Assembly: GCF_004769235.1 (NCBI RefSeq)
Contig: NZ_RQFG01000018.1
Location: 310,001-374,000 of the forward strand
Direction of reading: 5' to 3'
Origin: Leptospira kanakyensis
GTDB taxonomy: Bacteria; Spirochaetota; Leptospiria; Leptospirales; Leptospiraceae
Length of the DNA stretch: 64,000 bases
Positions 54,511 to 63,332 of this stretch are shown here, piece after piece. The notes below the pieces were generated by a model. It was given only the letters and a program-made list of their open reading frames with translations. It ran no database searches and was not told the DNA's origin. The position numbers and the translations under genes were made by a program. Each line of letters starts with the position of its first letter. Positions within the stretch are counted from its first letter, which is position 1.

Positions 54511-55293
54511 TTAGGAAAGGACAGTAACGGAATACTGTCCTTTTTTTTCGTTCACTTGTAAATCAAGATCGTAAAGATCTGAAAGATTTTTATCTGTCAA
54601 AACTTCAGATTTTTTCCCAAAACTAATTACCTTTCCCTCTTTTAATAAAAGAATTTTGGAAAAGTCCTCAGGGATTTCTTCGATCCTATGTGTGATGAGA
54701 ATTCTTGTTAGGTTGGGATTGTTTGTTTTTAATTGGAATAAGGATTTTCCAAAATCTACTCTTGCAGTGATGTCCAAGGTGGCAGTTGGTTCATCGAGAA
54801 CCAAAATTTCTTTTCCCGTCCCAAAGGCGCGTAAAAGTAAAACCTTCATCTTTTCCCCAGAGGAGAGTGTAGAATAAATTTGGTCTTTTTTATGAATTAG
54901 ATTTATAGAACGTAACAAGGATTCTGCGGTCTTTTCCTGTAATTCTGTTGGGTCTTTATAAAGTCCAAGGGTTCCAATCACACCGGTGAGTACCATTTCC
55001 AATGTGGTGAGTCTTTGTAACAAGGATTCCTGGTGGCCGGATTGTACCATACCAATACGGTTTTGTAATGGTGCCATGGGAGTTTCACCGTATGTTTCCC
55101 CAAAGGCAGAAATGGAACCAGTAGTGGGCCAGGAATAACCAAAGAGCAGATTGATGAGAGTTGTTTTTCCGGCTCCGTTCCTTCCTATGATGGCAAGAGA
55201 GTCGCCGGCATTCAGCGAAAAATTGATTTTATCTAAAATCTTTTTATCAGTTCTTACAAAGGAAACAGATTCAAAACGGATCACTTCACTCAT
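54511..55293 (-). CDS. ABC transporter ATP-binding protein
   Basis: The 260-residue ATPase has Walker A GRNGAGKTT, the signature LSSGEKMKVLLL, Walker B ILVLDEPTATLD and the switch His in ITHRIEE. No permease is adjacent. It resembles the ModF/metal-uptake-like branch that can act alone. It starts within the last eight bases of the GHKL-HDOD gene, so it is translated with it; that pairing is unusual. A plus-strand terminator lies inside its 3' end. Confidence 0.9.
   Translation of the reverse strand: MSEVIRFESVSFVRTDKKILDKINFSLNAGDSLAIIGRNGAGKTTLINLLFGYSWPTTGSISAFGETYGETPMAPLQNRIGMVQSGHQESLLQRLTTLEMVLTGVIGTLGLYKDPTELQEKTAESLLRSINLIHKKDQIYSTLSSGEKMKVLLLRAFGTGKEILVLDEPTATLDITARVDFGKSLFQLKTNNPNLTRILITHRIEEIPEDFSKILLLKEGKVISFGKKSEVLTDKNLSDLYDLDLQVNEKKGQYSVTVLS
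54516..54548 (+). terminator. Plus-strand terminator inside the 3' end of the ABC ATPase gene
   Basis: AAAGGACAGTA (54516-54526) pairs with TACTGTCCTTT (54533-54543) and is followed by a run of T residues on the plus strand. It codes for the last residues of the minus-strand ATPase and gives a second stop to transcripts from the lipoprotein gene. Confidence 0.75.
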
Positions 55294-56779
55294 TCGATTT
55301 TTTAAATAATAATTCGATTTTGTTTACTGCAGCAGAGAACACATCGATATTATCTAAATTAAATTTAGCGAGTAGGATTTTGTCAATCGCATAGAAACCT
55401 TTTTTTTGTTCATGATAATCGGCCATCATATTTGCCATGTAGATGACCTCTACAAGATCACGAAGTTCTGCTGGTGCTAAAAATGGTTTGTGGTGGTATT
55501 CGATCGCAACACGAAGGTCCATTGGGAATTCCCATTTTTCTGCAAGCAGTGCTCCGAGTTGCGGGTGGCTTAGTCCAATTGCCATTTCTTCTAGTAGAGT
55601 AGAGTTTCCAGAATCGACACCTCTTTGGTAGGTTTCAATTTTTTTGAAAAATCCCCTGTCCACGGAAAGTAAAAGGAATTTTCCAATGTCGTGTAACAAA
55701 GCACTCACGGCAATGATGTCTGCAATTTTATTTGTATGGTTGTTTTCTGTGGCCAGATAACGCGCGTAATAACTACAACGGCTGGAATGATCCCAAACAT
55801 CCATCATCTTGCCATATTGGCCGTCCATAATTTTACGAACGCCCGAAACATAGAGAAGGTTCCGTAAGTTTTTTAGTCCTACCACTTTCACCGCTTGTAA
55901 GATGGAACTGACTTGGCTTCTGTTGGCAAAAAAAGCAGAGTTAGAAAGTTTTAATAGATCAGCAGAGAGAGCTGGATTCTTTTCGATTTCTTGTGAAATC
56001 ATATGTAAGTCAGAATCTGGATTGTTACATAATTGAATGATCTTTGTAAGGGAATGAGGGAGTGGCGGAAGGCCATCAATTTCGTTTAAGAGTTTGGTTT
56101 TTAAGTCTGTTTGGATTTCAACAGGGGTTGTCACTTCTGGTACAGACAGTGTAGCGCGCGTTATTTTATCGTTTGTAAAAATTTTGAACTTTTCCGAACC
56201 AATTCCAGAATTTTTGAGAAGGAGTTGGATGAGTACTAATCCTAAACCAGCAGATTCAGTGCTGTCAGAAACATCAGTGAAGGCATCGGATAGGTCGTTA
56301 TAATTTTTTGCGACTTCAATCCTTCGGTTAATCCGTGCTAGTTCTTCTTTGGTGATGGGTGCGTTGTTTTCTACAGCAAAGTGGATGGATTTACCTTCTA
56401 CTTTCATCAGTAGGCTGATGTAGTAATTTCCGCCGTCTAACCGATCCAACTGTTCGTTCCACTTCATGATGATATTTTCTTGGAACCGGGACATTCCCTT
56501 AGCATAGTCACCAGCGTTTTGGATGTCTAAATTTTCACGGGTAAAGTAATCGCGTTTGGCATTGGCTTTGTTGGCGTTCATCAGGAGTTCTTTGAGGACA
56601 GTGAAGATGACTTCCACTAAATAAAGTTTATCCATATACCCCATTACATGGACAAGTAATGCGTATATCTCCTGATTTTGTTCTTCTGTAACAAAGTAAA
56701 AGTTGATTCTAGATTCTTTTGCGGTTTCTAATTGAGAGATAATTTCTTGAAAATTCACAAACGCTGTTTCCCGTAACAC
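55286..56779 (-). CDS. GHKL ATPase-HDOD fusion protein
   Basis: The 497-residue protein fuses two domains. Residues 1-215 are a histidine-kinase-like ATPase: N-box ELLMNANKAN (64-73), a G1-like VENNAP where DNG has changed, and G2 ESAGLGLVLIQLL. There is no phosphoacceptor His domain. From about 232 there is an HDOD domain (LPPLPHSLTKIIQL) with SALLHDIGK, including a recognisable HD pair. The start is GTG at 56779; another GTG at 56758 is possible. It shares eight bases with the ABC ATPase gene. Its target and output are unknown. Confidence 0.85.
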   Translation of the reverse strand: MLRETAFVNFQEIISQLETAKESRINFYFVTEEQNQEIYALLVHVMGYMDKLYLVEVIFTVLKELLMNANKANAKRDYFTRENLDIQNAGDYAKGMSRFQENIIMKWNEQLDRLDGGNYYISLLMKVEGKSIHFAVENNAPITKEELARINRRIEVAKNYNDLSDAFTDVSDSTESAGLGLVLIQLLLKNSGIGSEKFKIFTNDKITRATLSVPEVTTPVEIQTDLKTKLLNEIDGLPPLPHSLTKIIQLCNNPDSDLHMISQEIEKNPALSADLLKLSNSAFFANRSQVSSILQAVKVVGLKNLRNLLYVSGVRKIMDGQYGKMMDVWDHSSRCSYYARYLATENNHTNKIADIIAVSALLHDIGKFLLLSVDRGFFKKIETYQRGVDSGNSTLLEEMAIGLSHPQLGALLAEKWEFPMDLRVAIEYHHKPFLAPAELRDLVEVIYMANMMADYHEQKKGFYAIDKILLAKFNLDNIDVFSAAVNKIELLFKKSNE

Positions 56780-56886
56780 TCTTATATTTTAAATTCTTTT
56801 GGACGCAATAGATATTTTTTTCCCATCCAATTTCTATTTTGTCCCAGGGGAATTGTATAGTGATTACAACAGTGGAGGAAATCACT

Positions 56887-57072
56887 ATGGATATGTTAGA
56901 CCAAATGAATTTGCATTTACTCATGCAAGAGAGATTAGAAAAAATTTTAGAAGATATCGAAAGAAGGCCTAAGGGAAAATCCAAAAAAACAAAAGCTTTT
57001 GATCGAATTCCCGCAAACAAAGAACGCGCTGAGTGGAATCTACAAGAAATACCAGTTCTATTCGGTGCTTAA
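56887..57072 (+). CDS. Small charged protein of 61 residues
   Basis: The ATG at 56887 has GGAGGAAATC upstream, a strong ribosome site, so this short gene is probably real. The product (MDMLDQMNLHLLMQERLEKI then ERRPKGKSKKTKAFDR) has a helical, amphipathic start and a basic middle. No family is recognised. It is divergent from the GHKL-HDOD gene, and a terminator follows inside the next minus-strand gene. Confidence 0.65.
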   Translation: MDMLDQMNLHLLMQERLEKILEDIERRPKGKSKKTKAFDRIPANKERAEWNLQEIPVLFGA

Positions 57073-58487
57073 CTTAGTGAAAACCGCAACCAAGTGGTAA
57101 GGGTTTTTTTATGGATGATGCCAGAATGGTCTTGGTTAGCCCACTTTGCCAGTTCTGCTATTGATGGGGGAAATCCCTGAAATGTTTTTAAGGAATGATT
57201 CTGATCTTTTTTGGATCGAAAACTTATTTCCTTTGTTTCTGAAAGAAATTGAACATCAGAAAGAGATCCATTGGGATTTATTTGTTCCCAGGCTTTTTGA
57301 TTTTTGCCTTTTCGCTCACCAGAGTACAAACGTTTGGTGATAAACTCTAAACTTCTAACTCTATTTGTTTCTGGTAAATAATACCTTTCATATCCAGTTC
57401 CCTTACAATGGGACTTTCCACGTTCTGCTAAGTAACTAACACCGCTCACAAAAAATTCTCTGTTTTCTATCGATTTCGTAATGGAAGATACCATCCCAAG
57501 TAAATTCAAACTGGGATTGGAATAAAGGGGCCATGTTTTTCCCAAACTTTCTAAAAATAGATGTTCTATCATTTGATCCAGAGGGTGGCCCGTATTCACT
57601 AGAATTTTTGGATTCGTTAGATCAAAAATATAGGAAGCCCCACCTAACCAAGTTATGATGGGTATATGCCGAGGAAGGTCCAATAAAAAATGATAGGTTG
57701 TCCCTCGACCGGAATCAAAAGAAACAATATAATCAGGAATCACCCCGCTTGGTAAAAGGTATCCAAGCGCTGTGTCACTGGCAAAAATTAGAAATTGATT
57801 TCTTTCTTTTTGGATTCTCGGAAGATCCAATTCTAATCCTGGACTTGCGCCCAGAAATAAAACAGAGGTTTTGTTTCCGACAAAGGATTGAAACCATTGG
57901 AAACTAGTTTTGTTAGAAAAAAGATTGGTTCTATTTTTTAAATAGTTATGTGTCCATAACTTACTGAAGTGTTGGATTGTGTTCCGGTTGATTTCGTTTA
58001 TGGATAGTTCTTTCTGAAAGTTTGTTTGGCAGTCTTTTGTGAGTTCTGGAAACATTCTTTCATAATTTGGAGTGATGTACAAAGTCCATTTTGACTGCGA
58101 GGAGCTCGTTTGGTGCGAGAGATTCTTGATTTTATCTTTTAAATCCGACCAATTGGGGCTTTTTCCCGTAATGAAAAACAAAACAAATCCATTGGATTTT
58201 GCCTGGTTTTCTAGGGTTTGTATTTCTGTTTGGAATTCTTTTAATTCGTAAATTTCTTTGTGAGGTTCCCAGAAAACGATAGTTTGGTGTTCGTTTGGTG
58301 TTTCTAAATAAGTGCGGACAATGTGTAAAGCTCCAATACCTAAAACGACAGGGATAGAGTCAGATCGAAAGTTCGAAAGAAATCTAGAGGCTTCCTTTGC
58401 AGGAGAGACTCTAGAATGTAGGTAAGATTGGTCGGATGTTTGAAAATTATAGAGAAGGTTGTTTTGGAAAAGTGGAGTTAGAGGAAT
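57069..58487 (-). CDS. DUF115/MptE-like protein with apparent ATT start
   Basis: The C-terminal 370 residues from a TTG at 58181 are an obvious DUF115 domain (FLGASPGLELDL, DTALGYLLPSGVIPDYIVSFDSGRG), known from 6-hydroxymethylpterin diphosphokinase-like and flagellin-glycosylation-associated proteins. Reading further upstream, the frame stays open for another 106 codons with typical N-terminal family features: LHSRVSPAKEASRFLSNF, IPVVLGIGALHIVRTYL and IVFWEP. That part has no ATG, GTG or TTG. The frame is closed only by the TAA at 58502 that ends the upstream gene. ATT at 58487, with AAGAGG eight bases before it, is the best start, giving 472 residues; readthrough of the TAA is the alternative. 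Confidence 0.75.
   Translation of the reverse strand: MPLTPLFQNNLLYNFQTSDQSYLHSRVSPAKEASRFLSNFRSDSIPVVLGIGALHIVRTYLETPNEHQTIVFWEPHKEIYELKEFQTEIQTLENQAKSNGFVLFFITGKSPNWSDLKDKIKNLSHQTSSSQSKWTLYITPNYERMFPELTKDCQTNFQKELSINEINRNTIQHFSKLWTHNYLKNRTNLFSNKTSFQWFQSFVGNKTSVLFLGASPGLELDLPRIQKERNQFLIFASDTALGYLLPSGVIPDYIVSFDSGRGTTYHFLLDLPRHIPIITWLGGASYIFDLTNPKILVNTGHPLDQMIEHLFLESLGKTWPLYSNPSLNLLGMVSSITKSIENREFFVSGVSYLAERGKSHCKGTGYERYYLPETNRVRSLEFITKRLYSGERKGKNQKAWEQINPNGSLSDVQFLSETKEISFRSKKDQNHSLKTFQGFPPSIAELAKWANQDHSGIIHKKTLTTWLRFSLS
57080..57110 (+). terminator. Probable terminator after the small gene
   Basis: AAAACC (57080-57085) pairs with GGTTTT (57102-57107) around an inner ACC/GGT stem, and a run of seven T residues completes it. 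It overlaps the 3' end of the minus-strand DUF115 gene. Confidence 0.5.
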
Positions 58488-58499
58488 GGGAGTAACCTC

Positions 58500-58973
58500 T
58501 TAGTCCTCTTCATCCTCGTCTGCATCATCATCGTCATCAGAGTCGTCGTCGAAATCGTCGTCATCATCATCTTCTTCTTCGTCGTCTGAATCATCACCAA
58601 ACTCGTCTTCAAAACCATCTTCGAGTTCTGGTTTACGTGCTTCTTCTTCTGGGATAAAATCTTCTTCAATGTCTTCTTCTGCATGAGGAGCAAAGGAAGT
58701 TCCAGCAGTGGAAGTAACCCCTGCCAGTTTGTCTTTTTCCGCTTGGAGGAGAGCTTTTTCTTCAGAGGAAAGGTATTTCCACTGAACCATATCGTTTGTT
58801 AGTGCGTATAATGCTTGAACTGTTAGTTTACGGTTCTTTAATTTTTTAGGGAGAGTGATTTTTTCGATTTTATCGATGGTGCTGAAACCGGCCACGCAAG
58901 TTTCGTATTTTTTTTCCCGGCAAAGTTCTATTAAGGATACGATATCGAAGTCTTCTTTATGCGATTGGCTCAT
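58500..58973 (-). CDS. Acidic-tailed protein, possibly RNA polymerase omega-like
   Basis: The 157-residue product has a compact N-terminal half and an extremely acidic tail of Asp and Glu from about residue 98 to the end. The first half (EKKYETCVAGFSTIDKI, RKLTVQALYALTNDMVQWKYLS) has the pattern of the omega subunit RpoZ of spirochaetes (YE...A...RA..I, then VxxAxxxLxxxxVxY), an assignment from pattern only. An alternative is a delta-like acidic regulator. It lies upstream of, and in the same frame as, the DUF115 gene, whose frame resumes right after this stop codon. Confidence 0.6.
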   Translation of the reverse strand: MSQSHKEDFDIVSLIELCREKKYETCVAGFSTIDKIEKITLPKKLKNRKLTVQALYALTNDMVQWKYLSSEEKALLQAEKDKLAGVTSTAGTSFAPHAEEDIEEDFIPEEEARKPELEDGFEDEFGDDSDDEEEDDDDDDFDDDSDDDDDADEDEED

Positions 58974-59112
58974 GTTTTGCTGATTCCCCGGAGGCAGTGA
59001 GTGGAATGTTAGACCAGCCTGAGGGGTGGGGGTCAGATGTCAAGGGAAAGTTCGAAAACGGGCTTTACAGGCCTTCTTATAGTCCAAACCATGGGGATGG
59101 ATCGTCCAATAT

Positions 59113-59703
59113 ATGGGCTTTATGAAAATCTCTCTCATCTCAATCATTAGTTTATGTCTCATTAGTTGCGCCCCAGCGAAATCCTCCTACTTTGGAGAAG
59201 AGTCTTGGGTCGGACTTACCGAAAGTGGCGCTGAAATTTCTTTCTCCAAACTAGAAAAGGAAGAAATTGCCCTCAATGTTTACTCACCGGACTGTGTTCC
59301 TTGTTGGAAAGAAATCCCCGCCCTCAATCTTCTATACGCAGAAATCGAAAGTCAGTTTCCTTCGAAAGCTTTATACATGGTTGTGGATCCTTACCAAATT
59401 GTTCCCGACATCTCCGACGATCGTCCGTTTGGTGAAGTGTATCAGTTGGCAAAACAACGAATGGAAATCGAAATTAAAAATAGAAAAATCCAGGTTCCCA
59501 TCGTTTTTATGAAACCACCGTTCCGTGTCAAAGAAGGTGGGCTCATCACTGGAACACCAGAGACCATGTTGTTTGTGACTAAACCTATGCGTTTGTATTA
59601 TAATTTTTTAGGATCAATTTCAGAACAGGCATCTGCTGATGTCATTAGAAAAGATGCTAAGTTTAATTTCTTTCGTTACCAATTCGGAATGGAATCATTA
59701 TGA
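59113..59703 (+). CDS. Thioredoxin-fold lipoprotein
   Basis: The 196-residue product has a lipoprotein signal peptide ending LISC (Cys19 from the first ATG; ATG at 59122 is also possible). A thioredoxin-like core contains the CVPC active site (VYSPDCVPCWKE), so it probably transfers disulfides or reduces envelope proteins. The lipid anchor places it in the periplasm or at the outer membrane. Its stop overlaps the start of the amidotransferase gene. Confidence 0.8.
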   Translation: MGFMKISLISIISLCLISCAPAKSSYFGEESWVGLTESGAEISFSKLEKEEIALNVYSPDCVPCWKEIPALNLLYAEIESQFPSKALYMVVDPYQIVPDISDDRPFGEVYQLAKQRMEIEIKNRKIQVPIVFMKPPFRVKEGGLITGTPETMLFVTKPMRLYYNFLGSISEQASADVIRKDAKFNFFRYQFGMESL

Positions 59704-60389
59704 GAGCAGTATTCATAAGATTTATCGATTGTGAAGGTCCGGGAATTTTAGAACCCTTACTTCGTGATGCAGGTTATAGGATTAGTTATCAAAATGCTTA
59801 TGATAGACGAATTCATTTGATGCCTGAAATTCATTTGAATTTTGATTTGATTGTAATGTTAGGTGGCCCTCAGTCGGTTGCAGATCCTGGAGAACAAGAG
59901 TTTTTTAAGCCGTATTATGATATCGTAAACAATGTAGTAGCATTGCCTAATAAAAAACTCATTGGGATTTGTTTGGGTTCACAGATCATTGCAAGGGCGT
60001 TAGGTGCAAATGTTCGCCCCGGAACCAAAGGCCCAGAAACAGGTTTTTCGGACTTACAAATTTTAAAACAAGATCATCCTATTTTTAAAGGAATTGATAA
60101 AGAATCAATTTTAGCATTCCATCTTCATGAAGATATCTTTGACATTCCTGTAGGTGCAGAACATTTACTTGCTAGTGAATTCTATGCAAACCAAATGTTT
60201 GCTTATAAAAACAAGATTTTTGCTTTTCAAACTCATTTAGAACCAACTTTGGAAATGTTAAATGTTTGGCAGTCGGTTCATAAAGAGTTTATCGCAAAAG
60301 GGACTGGCGATTTTTCAGAGATTGCTAACAAACAAAAGGTAATGGCGGAAACGGCCACTACTGTATTTCGAAATATTATAAATTTATAA
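59700..60389 (+). CDS. Class I glutamine amidotransferase
   Basis: The 229-residue protein has the nucleophile motif GICLGSQ, the oxyanion segment [10 protein letters not shown] and the late FQTHLEPT His-Glu pair, so the catalytic triad is complete. No synthetase domain is attached, so it belongs to the stand-alone GATase-like group whose amination partner is unknown. It is coupled to the thioredoxin-fold lipoprotein gene and followed 10 bases later by secA. Confidence 0.88.
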   Translation: MRAVFIRFIDCEGPGILEPLLRDAGYRISYQNAYDRRIHLMPEIHLNFDLIVMLGGPQSVADPGEQEFFKPYYDIVNNVVALPNKKLIGICLGSQIIARALGANVRPGTKGPETGFSDLQILKQDHPIFKGIDKESILAFHLHEDIFDIPVGAEHLLASEFYANQMFAYKNKIFAFQTHLEPTLEMLNVWQSVHKEFIAKGTGDFSEIANKQKVMAETATTVFRNIINL

Positions 60390-60399
60390 CGGACTCGGT

Positions 60400-63156
60400 A
60401 TGTTTCAAAAAATATTAACCATTTTATTCGGAAGTAAGTATGAAAGGGATTTAAAAAGATTAAATCCAATTGTAGACGCTATCAATTCTTTTGAGCCGAC
60501 AATCAAAGCTATGGATGACGAAACGTTGTCCGCTCAAACCAAAAAGTTTAAAGAAAGATTGGCTGCGGGTGAAACTTTAGATGATATTTTGCCTGAAGCA
60601 TTTGCAACAGTTCGTGAAGTGGCATATCGGACTTTGGGTATGCGTCATTTCGATGTGCAGATGATGGGAGGAATTTCCTTACATTGGGGTAATATTTCTG
60701 AAATGAAAACGGGTGAAGGTAAAACCTTAACCTCTACTTTGCCAATCTACTTAAATGCACTTTCTGATGCAGGTGTTCACGTTGTTACAGTAAACGACTA
60801 TTTGGCAAAACGGGATGCGAATTGGATGCGTCCGGTATTTGAATTTTTAAAAGTTTCTGTTGGTGTGATTCAACATGATATGGATCACGAAGAAAGAAAA
60901 GTTGCTTATAATTCCGATATCACTTATGGAACCAATAACGAATTTGGTTTTGATTATCTACGTGATAACATGGTGAGTTATAAAGAACATCGTGTGCAAA
61001 GACAACATAACTTTGCAATTGTGGATGAGGTGGATTCCATTTTGGTGGATGAAGCGAGAACCCCTCTGATCATTTCTGGTCCTGCGGAAGAATCTACAGA
61101 CAAATATTTAAAAGTGAATAAAATTATTCCCAAACTCATTGAAGGGGAAGACTACGAGATTGATGAAAAAGCAAAAAATGTAATTTTATCGGAAGCCGGT
61201 GTTCATCATGTAGAAGAGTTGTTAGGAGTGGAAAACCTTTACCAAGCGGAAAACATAGAACTAGTTCATCACGTACAACAAGCACTCAAAGCTCATAAGA
61301 TATTTTATAGAGACAAAGATTATGTAGTACAAGATGGAGAAGTCATCATTGTTGATGAGTTCACTGGTCGATTGATGAAAGGACGTCGTTATTCTGACGG
61401 GTTACACCAGTCCTTGGAAGCAAAAGAAGGAGTCACCATTGCTCGTGAATCACAGACACTAGCTTCCATCACTTTCCAAAACTATTTCCGTATCTACAAG
61501 AAGTTAGCTGGTATGACAGGAACTGCGGACACGGAAGCAGAAGAATTTAAAAAAATCTATAATTTAGATGTGATTGTGATTCCTTCTAATTTAAAAATCC
61601 AACGCCAAGACAATCCTGATCGTGTTTATAAAACAGAACGCGAGAAGTTTGATGCCGTAGTGAAAGACATCCAAGAAAAGGTATCGAGAAAACAACCGGT
61701 ACTTGTGGGAACGATTTCCATTGAAAAATCAGAAGTGTTGTCTAAACTTTTGACTTCTCATGGAATTGCACACAATGTTTTAAATGCAAAACAACATGAA
61801 AGAGAATCGGAAATTGTAGCCAATGCTGGCCGACCGGGAGCGATTACCATCGCTACGAACATGGCGGGTCGGGGAACAGATATTGTTCTTGGTGGTGCTC
61901 CTAAATACAAAGAAGACTTGGAAAAGTTGGATGAACTTACGGATTCTTTGGGAATCAAAGCAAAGGCTGAAGTAGAAGTAATTTATAGTTTTCGTGAAAA
62001 TTTAATCAAACAGAAGTTTGATGACGCAGAATCAAAAATATCTGAAATCAGAAACGAAAATATCAAAAAAGAATGTAATAAAATTTTGACTGAAGCCAAA
62101 AAATGGAAAGTTGATCATGACTTTGTGATTGGTGCAGGTGGATTACATATCATTGGATCGGAACGACATGAATCACGTCGGATTGATAACCAGCTTCGAG
62201 GTCGATCTGGTCGCCAAGGGGATCCGGGTTCTTCAAGGTTTTATTTATCCTTACAAGATGATTTGATGCGAATTTTTGGATCAGACCGAATTGCTAGAAT
62301 TATGGACACTCTCAAAATGCCGGAAGGCCAAGAGTTAGAACATAATATGGTATCTAATGCTATAGCAAGAGCACAAAAACGTGTAGAAGGCCATAACTTC
62401 GACATCAGAAAACATTTGTTAGAGTATGATGACGTGATGAACCGCCAAAGGATTTACATCTACGGAATTCGAAACGAACTTTTAGACAAAGGAAACATGT
62501 CGCGAACCATTGCGGATTTTTTTGATGAAGTTGTTGAGAATCAAGTAATTGTTTATTGCGAAGGGAATAACGTAGATGCTTGGGAAACCGATTCACTCAA
62601 TGAATGGTTACAAAGTTTAGGAATCACAGAAATCATTGATGGAAAACAATTTAAAAAAGAATCCAATCCACAGCTCAAAGTATTTGAAATTGTATCTAAA
62701 TTAGTAAAAGACCTTTATGAATTTAAAGTATCTTCTATTGGTGAAGAAGTTTGGAGATCGATTGAAAGGAATGTGTTTTTAGACATTTTGGATCATCGTT
62801 GGAAAGAACATCTTTATGCGATGGATCATTTGAAAGAAGGTATTTGGACTGTTGGATACGGTGAAAAGAATCCACTCATTGAATACAAACTCCAAGGATT
62901 TAAGATGTTTGACCAGTTGGTTGAAAGTCTTAAAAATGAAGTGGTATCCTTTCTCTTAAAAATTGAAGTTACGGAATCCGATCGTAATCAAGATGAGTCC
63001 TCACCAAAAGAATACAAAAAAATTGGAGAGGAACAAAGAGCTGAGGTAGATATGTTTGGAAACGAAGTTAAATCTAACAAAACCAAAGCGCAAGTATCAT
63101 CCACAACTAGTTCTGGTGGTGGATCGGAAAGAAAGTCTAGTCGAAGGAAGAAGTAA
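60400..63156 (+). CDS. secA: Preprotein translocase ATPase SecA
   Basis: The 918-residue motor drives preproteins through SecYEG with ATP. Walker A (GEGKT, 105-109) and the [15 protein letters not shown] segment with the DEAD-box-like motif and preprotein-binding region are intact, as are [10 protein letters not shown] and [15 protein letters not shown]. The usual C-terminal zinc-binding Cys motif is absent: the chain ends in a Ser/Gly-rich and Lys/Arg-rich tail. Several SecA proteins lack this motif, which mediates SecB contact. The gene begins 10 bases after the amidotransferase and may be in its operon. Confidence 0.97.
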   Translation: MFQKILTILFGSKYERDLKRLNPIVDAINSFEPTIKAMDDETLSAQTKKFKERLAAGETLDDILPEAFATVREVAYRTLGMRHFDVQMMGGISLHWGNISEMKTGEGKTLTSTLPIYLNALSDAGVHVVTVNDYLAKRDANWMRPVFEFLKVSVGVIQHDMDHEERKVAYNSDITYGTNNEFGFDYLRDNMVSYKEHRVQRQHNFAIVDEVDSILVDEARTPLIISGPAEESTDKYLKVNKIIPKLIEGEDYEIDEKAKNVILSEAGVHHVEELLGVENLYQAENIELVHHVQQALKAHKIFYRDKDYVVQDGEVIIVDEFTGRLMKGRRYSDGLHQSLEAKEGVTIARESQTLASITFQNYFRIYKKLAGMTGTADTEAEEFKKIYNLDVIVIPSNLKIQRQDNPDRVYKTEREKFDAVVKDIQEKVSRKQPVLVGTISIEKSEVLSKLLTSHGIAHNVLNAKQHERESEIVANAGRPGAITIATNMAGRGTDIVLGGAPKYKEDLEKLDELTDSLGIKAKAEVEVIYSFRENLIKQKFDDAESKISEIRNENIKKECNKILTEAKKWKVDHDFVIGAGGLHIIGSERHESRRIDNQLRGRSGRQGDPGSSRFYLSLQDDLMRIFGSDRIARIMDTLKMPEGQELEHNMVSNAIARAQKRVEGHNFDIRKHLLEYDDVMNRQRIYIYGIRNELLDKGNMSRTIADFFDEVVENQVIVYCEGNNVDAWETDSLNEWLQSLGITEIIDGKQFKKESNPQLKVFEIVSKLVKDLYEFKVSSIGEEVWRSIERNVFLDILDHRWKEHLYAMDHLKEGIWTVGYGEKNPLIEYKLQGFKMFDQLVESLKNEVVSFLLKIEVTESDRNQDESSPKEYKKIGEEQRAEVDMFGNEVKSNKTKAQVSSTTSSGGGSERKSSRRKK

Positions 63157-63187
63157 ACGAATTTATACTTCTTTTTAGAAAACTAAA

Positions 63188-63228
63188 CCAACTCTTATTG
63201 GAGTATTTTCGCCTTAAGTAAGAGTTGG
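63188..63228. terminator. Probable terminator hairpin after secA
   Basis: CCAACTCTTA (63188-63197) pairs perfectly with TAAGAGTTGG (63219-63228) over a 21-base loop. There is no long T-run after it, so strength is uncertain. It also lies before the end of the minus-strand gene at the right edge. Confidence 0.5.
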
Positions 63229-63332
63229 ATTTAACAAATTGATTGTGATATTGATTTAAACCTATATTAGAAGTTTTATCTTCTAATCGTTACAATTAAT
63301 TATATTTGTTTTATAGATCGAAGGTTCTTCAA

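Noticed and set aside
58478..58693. Met/Lys/Thr-rich frame on the minus strand at the acidic tail
   Set aside because: It is the shifted reading of the GAT/GAA-rich Asp-Glu tail and has no independent support.
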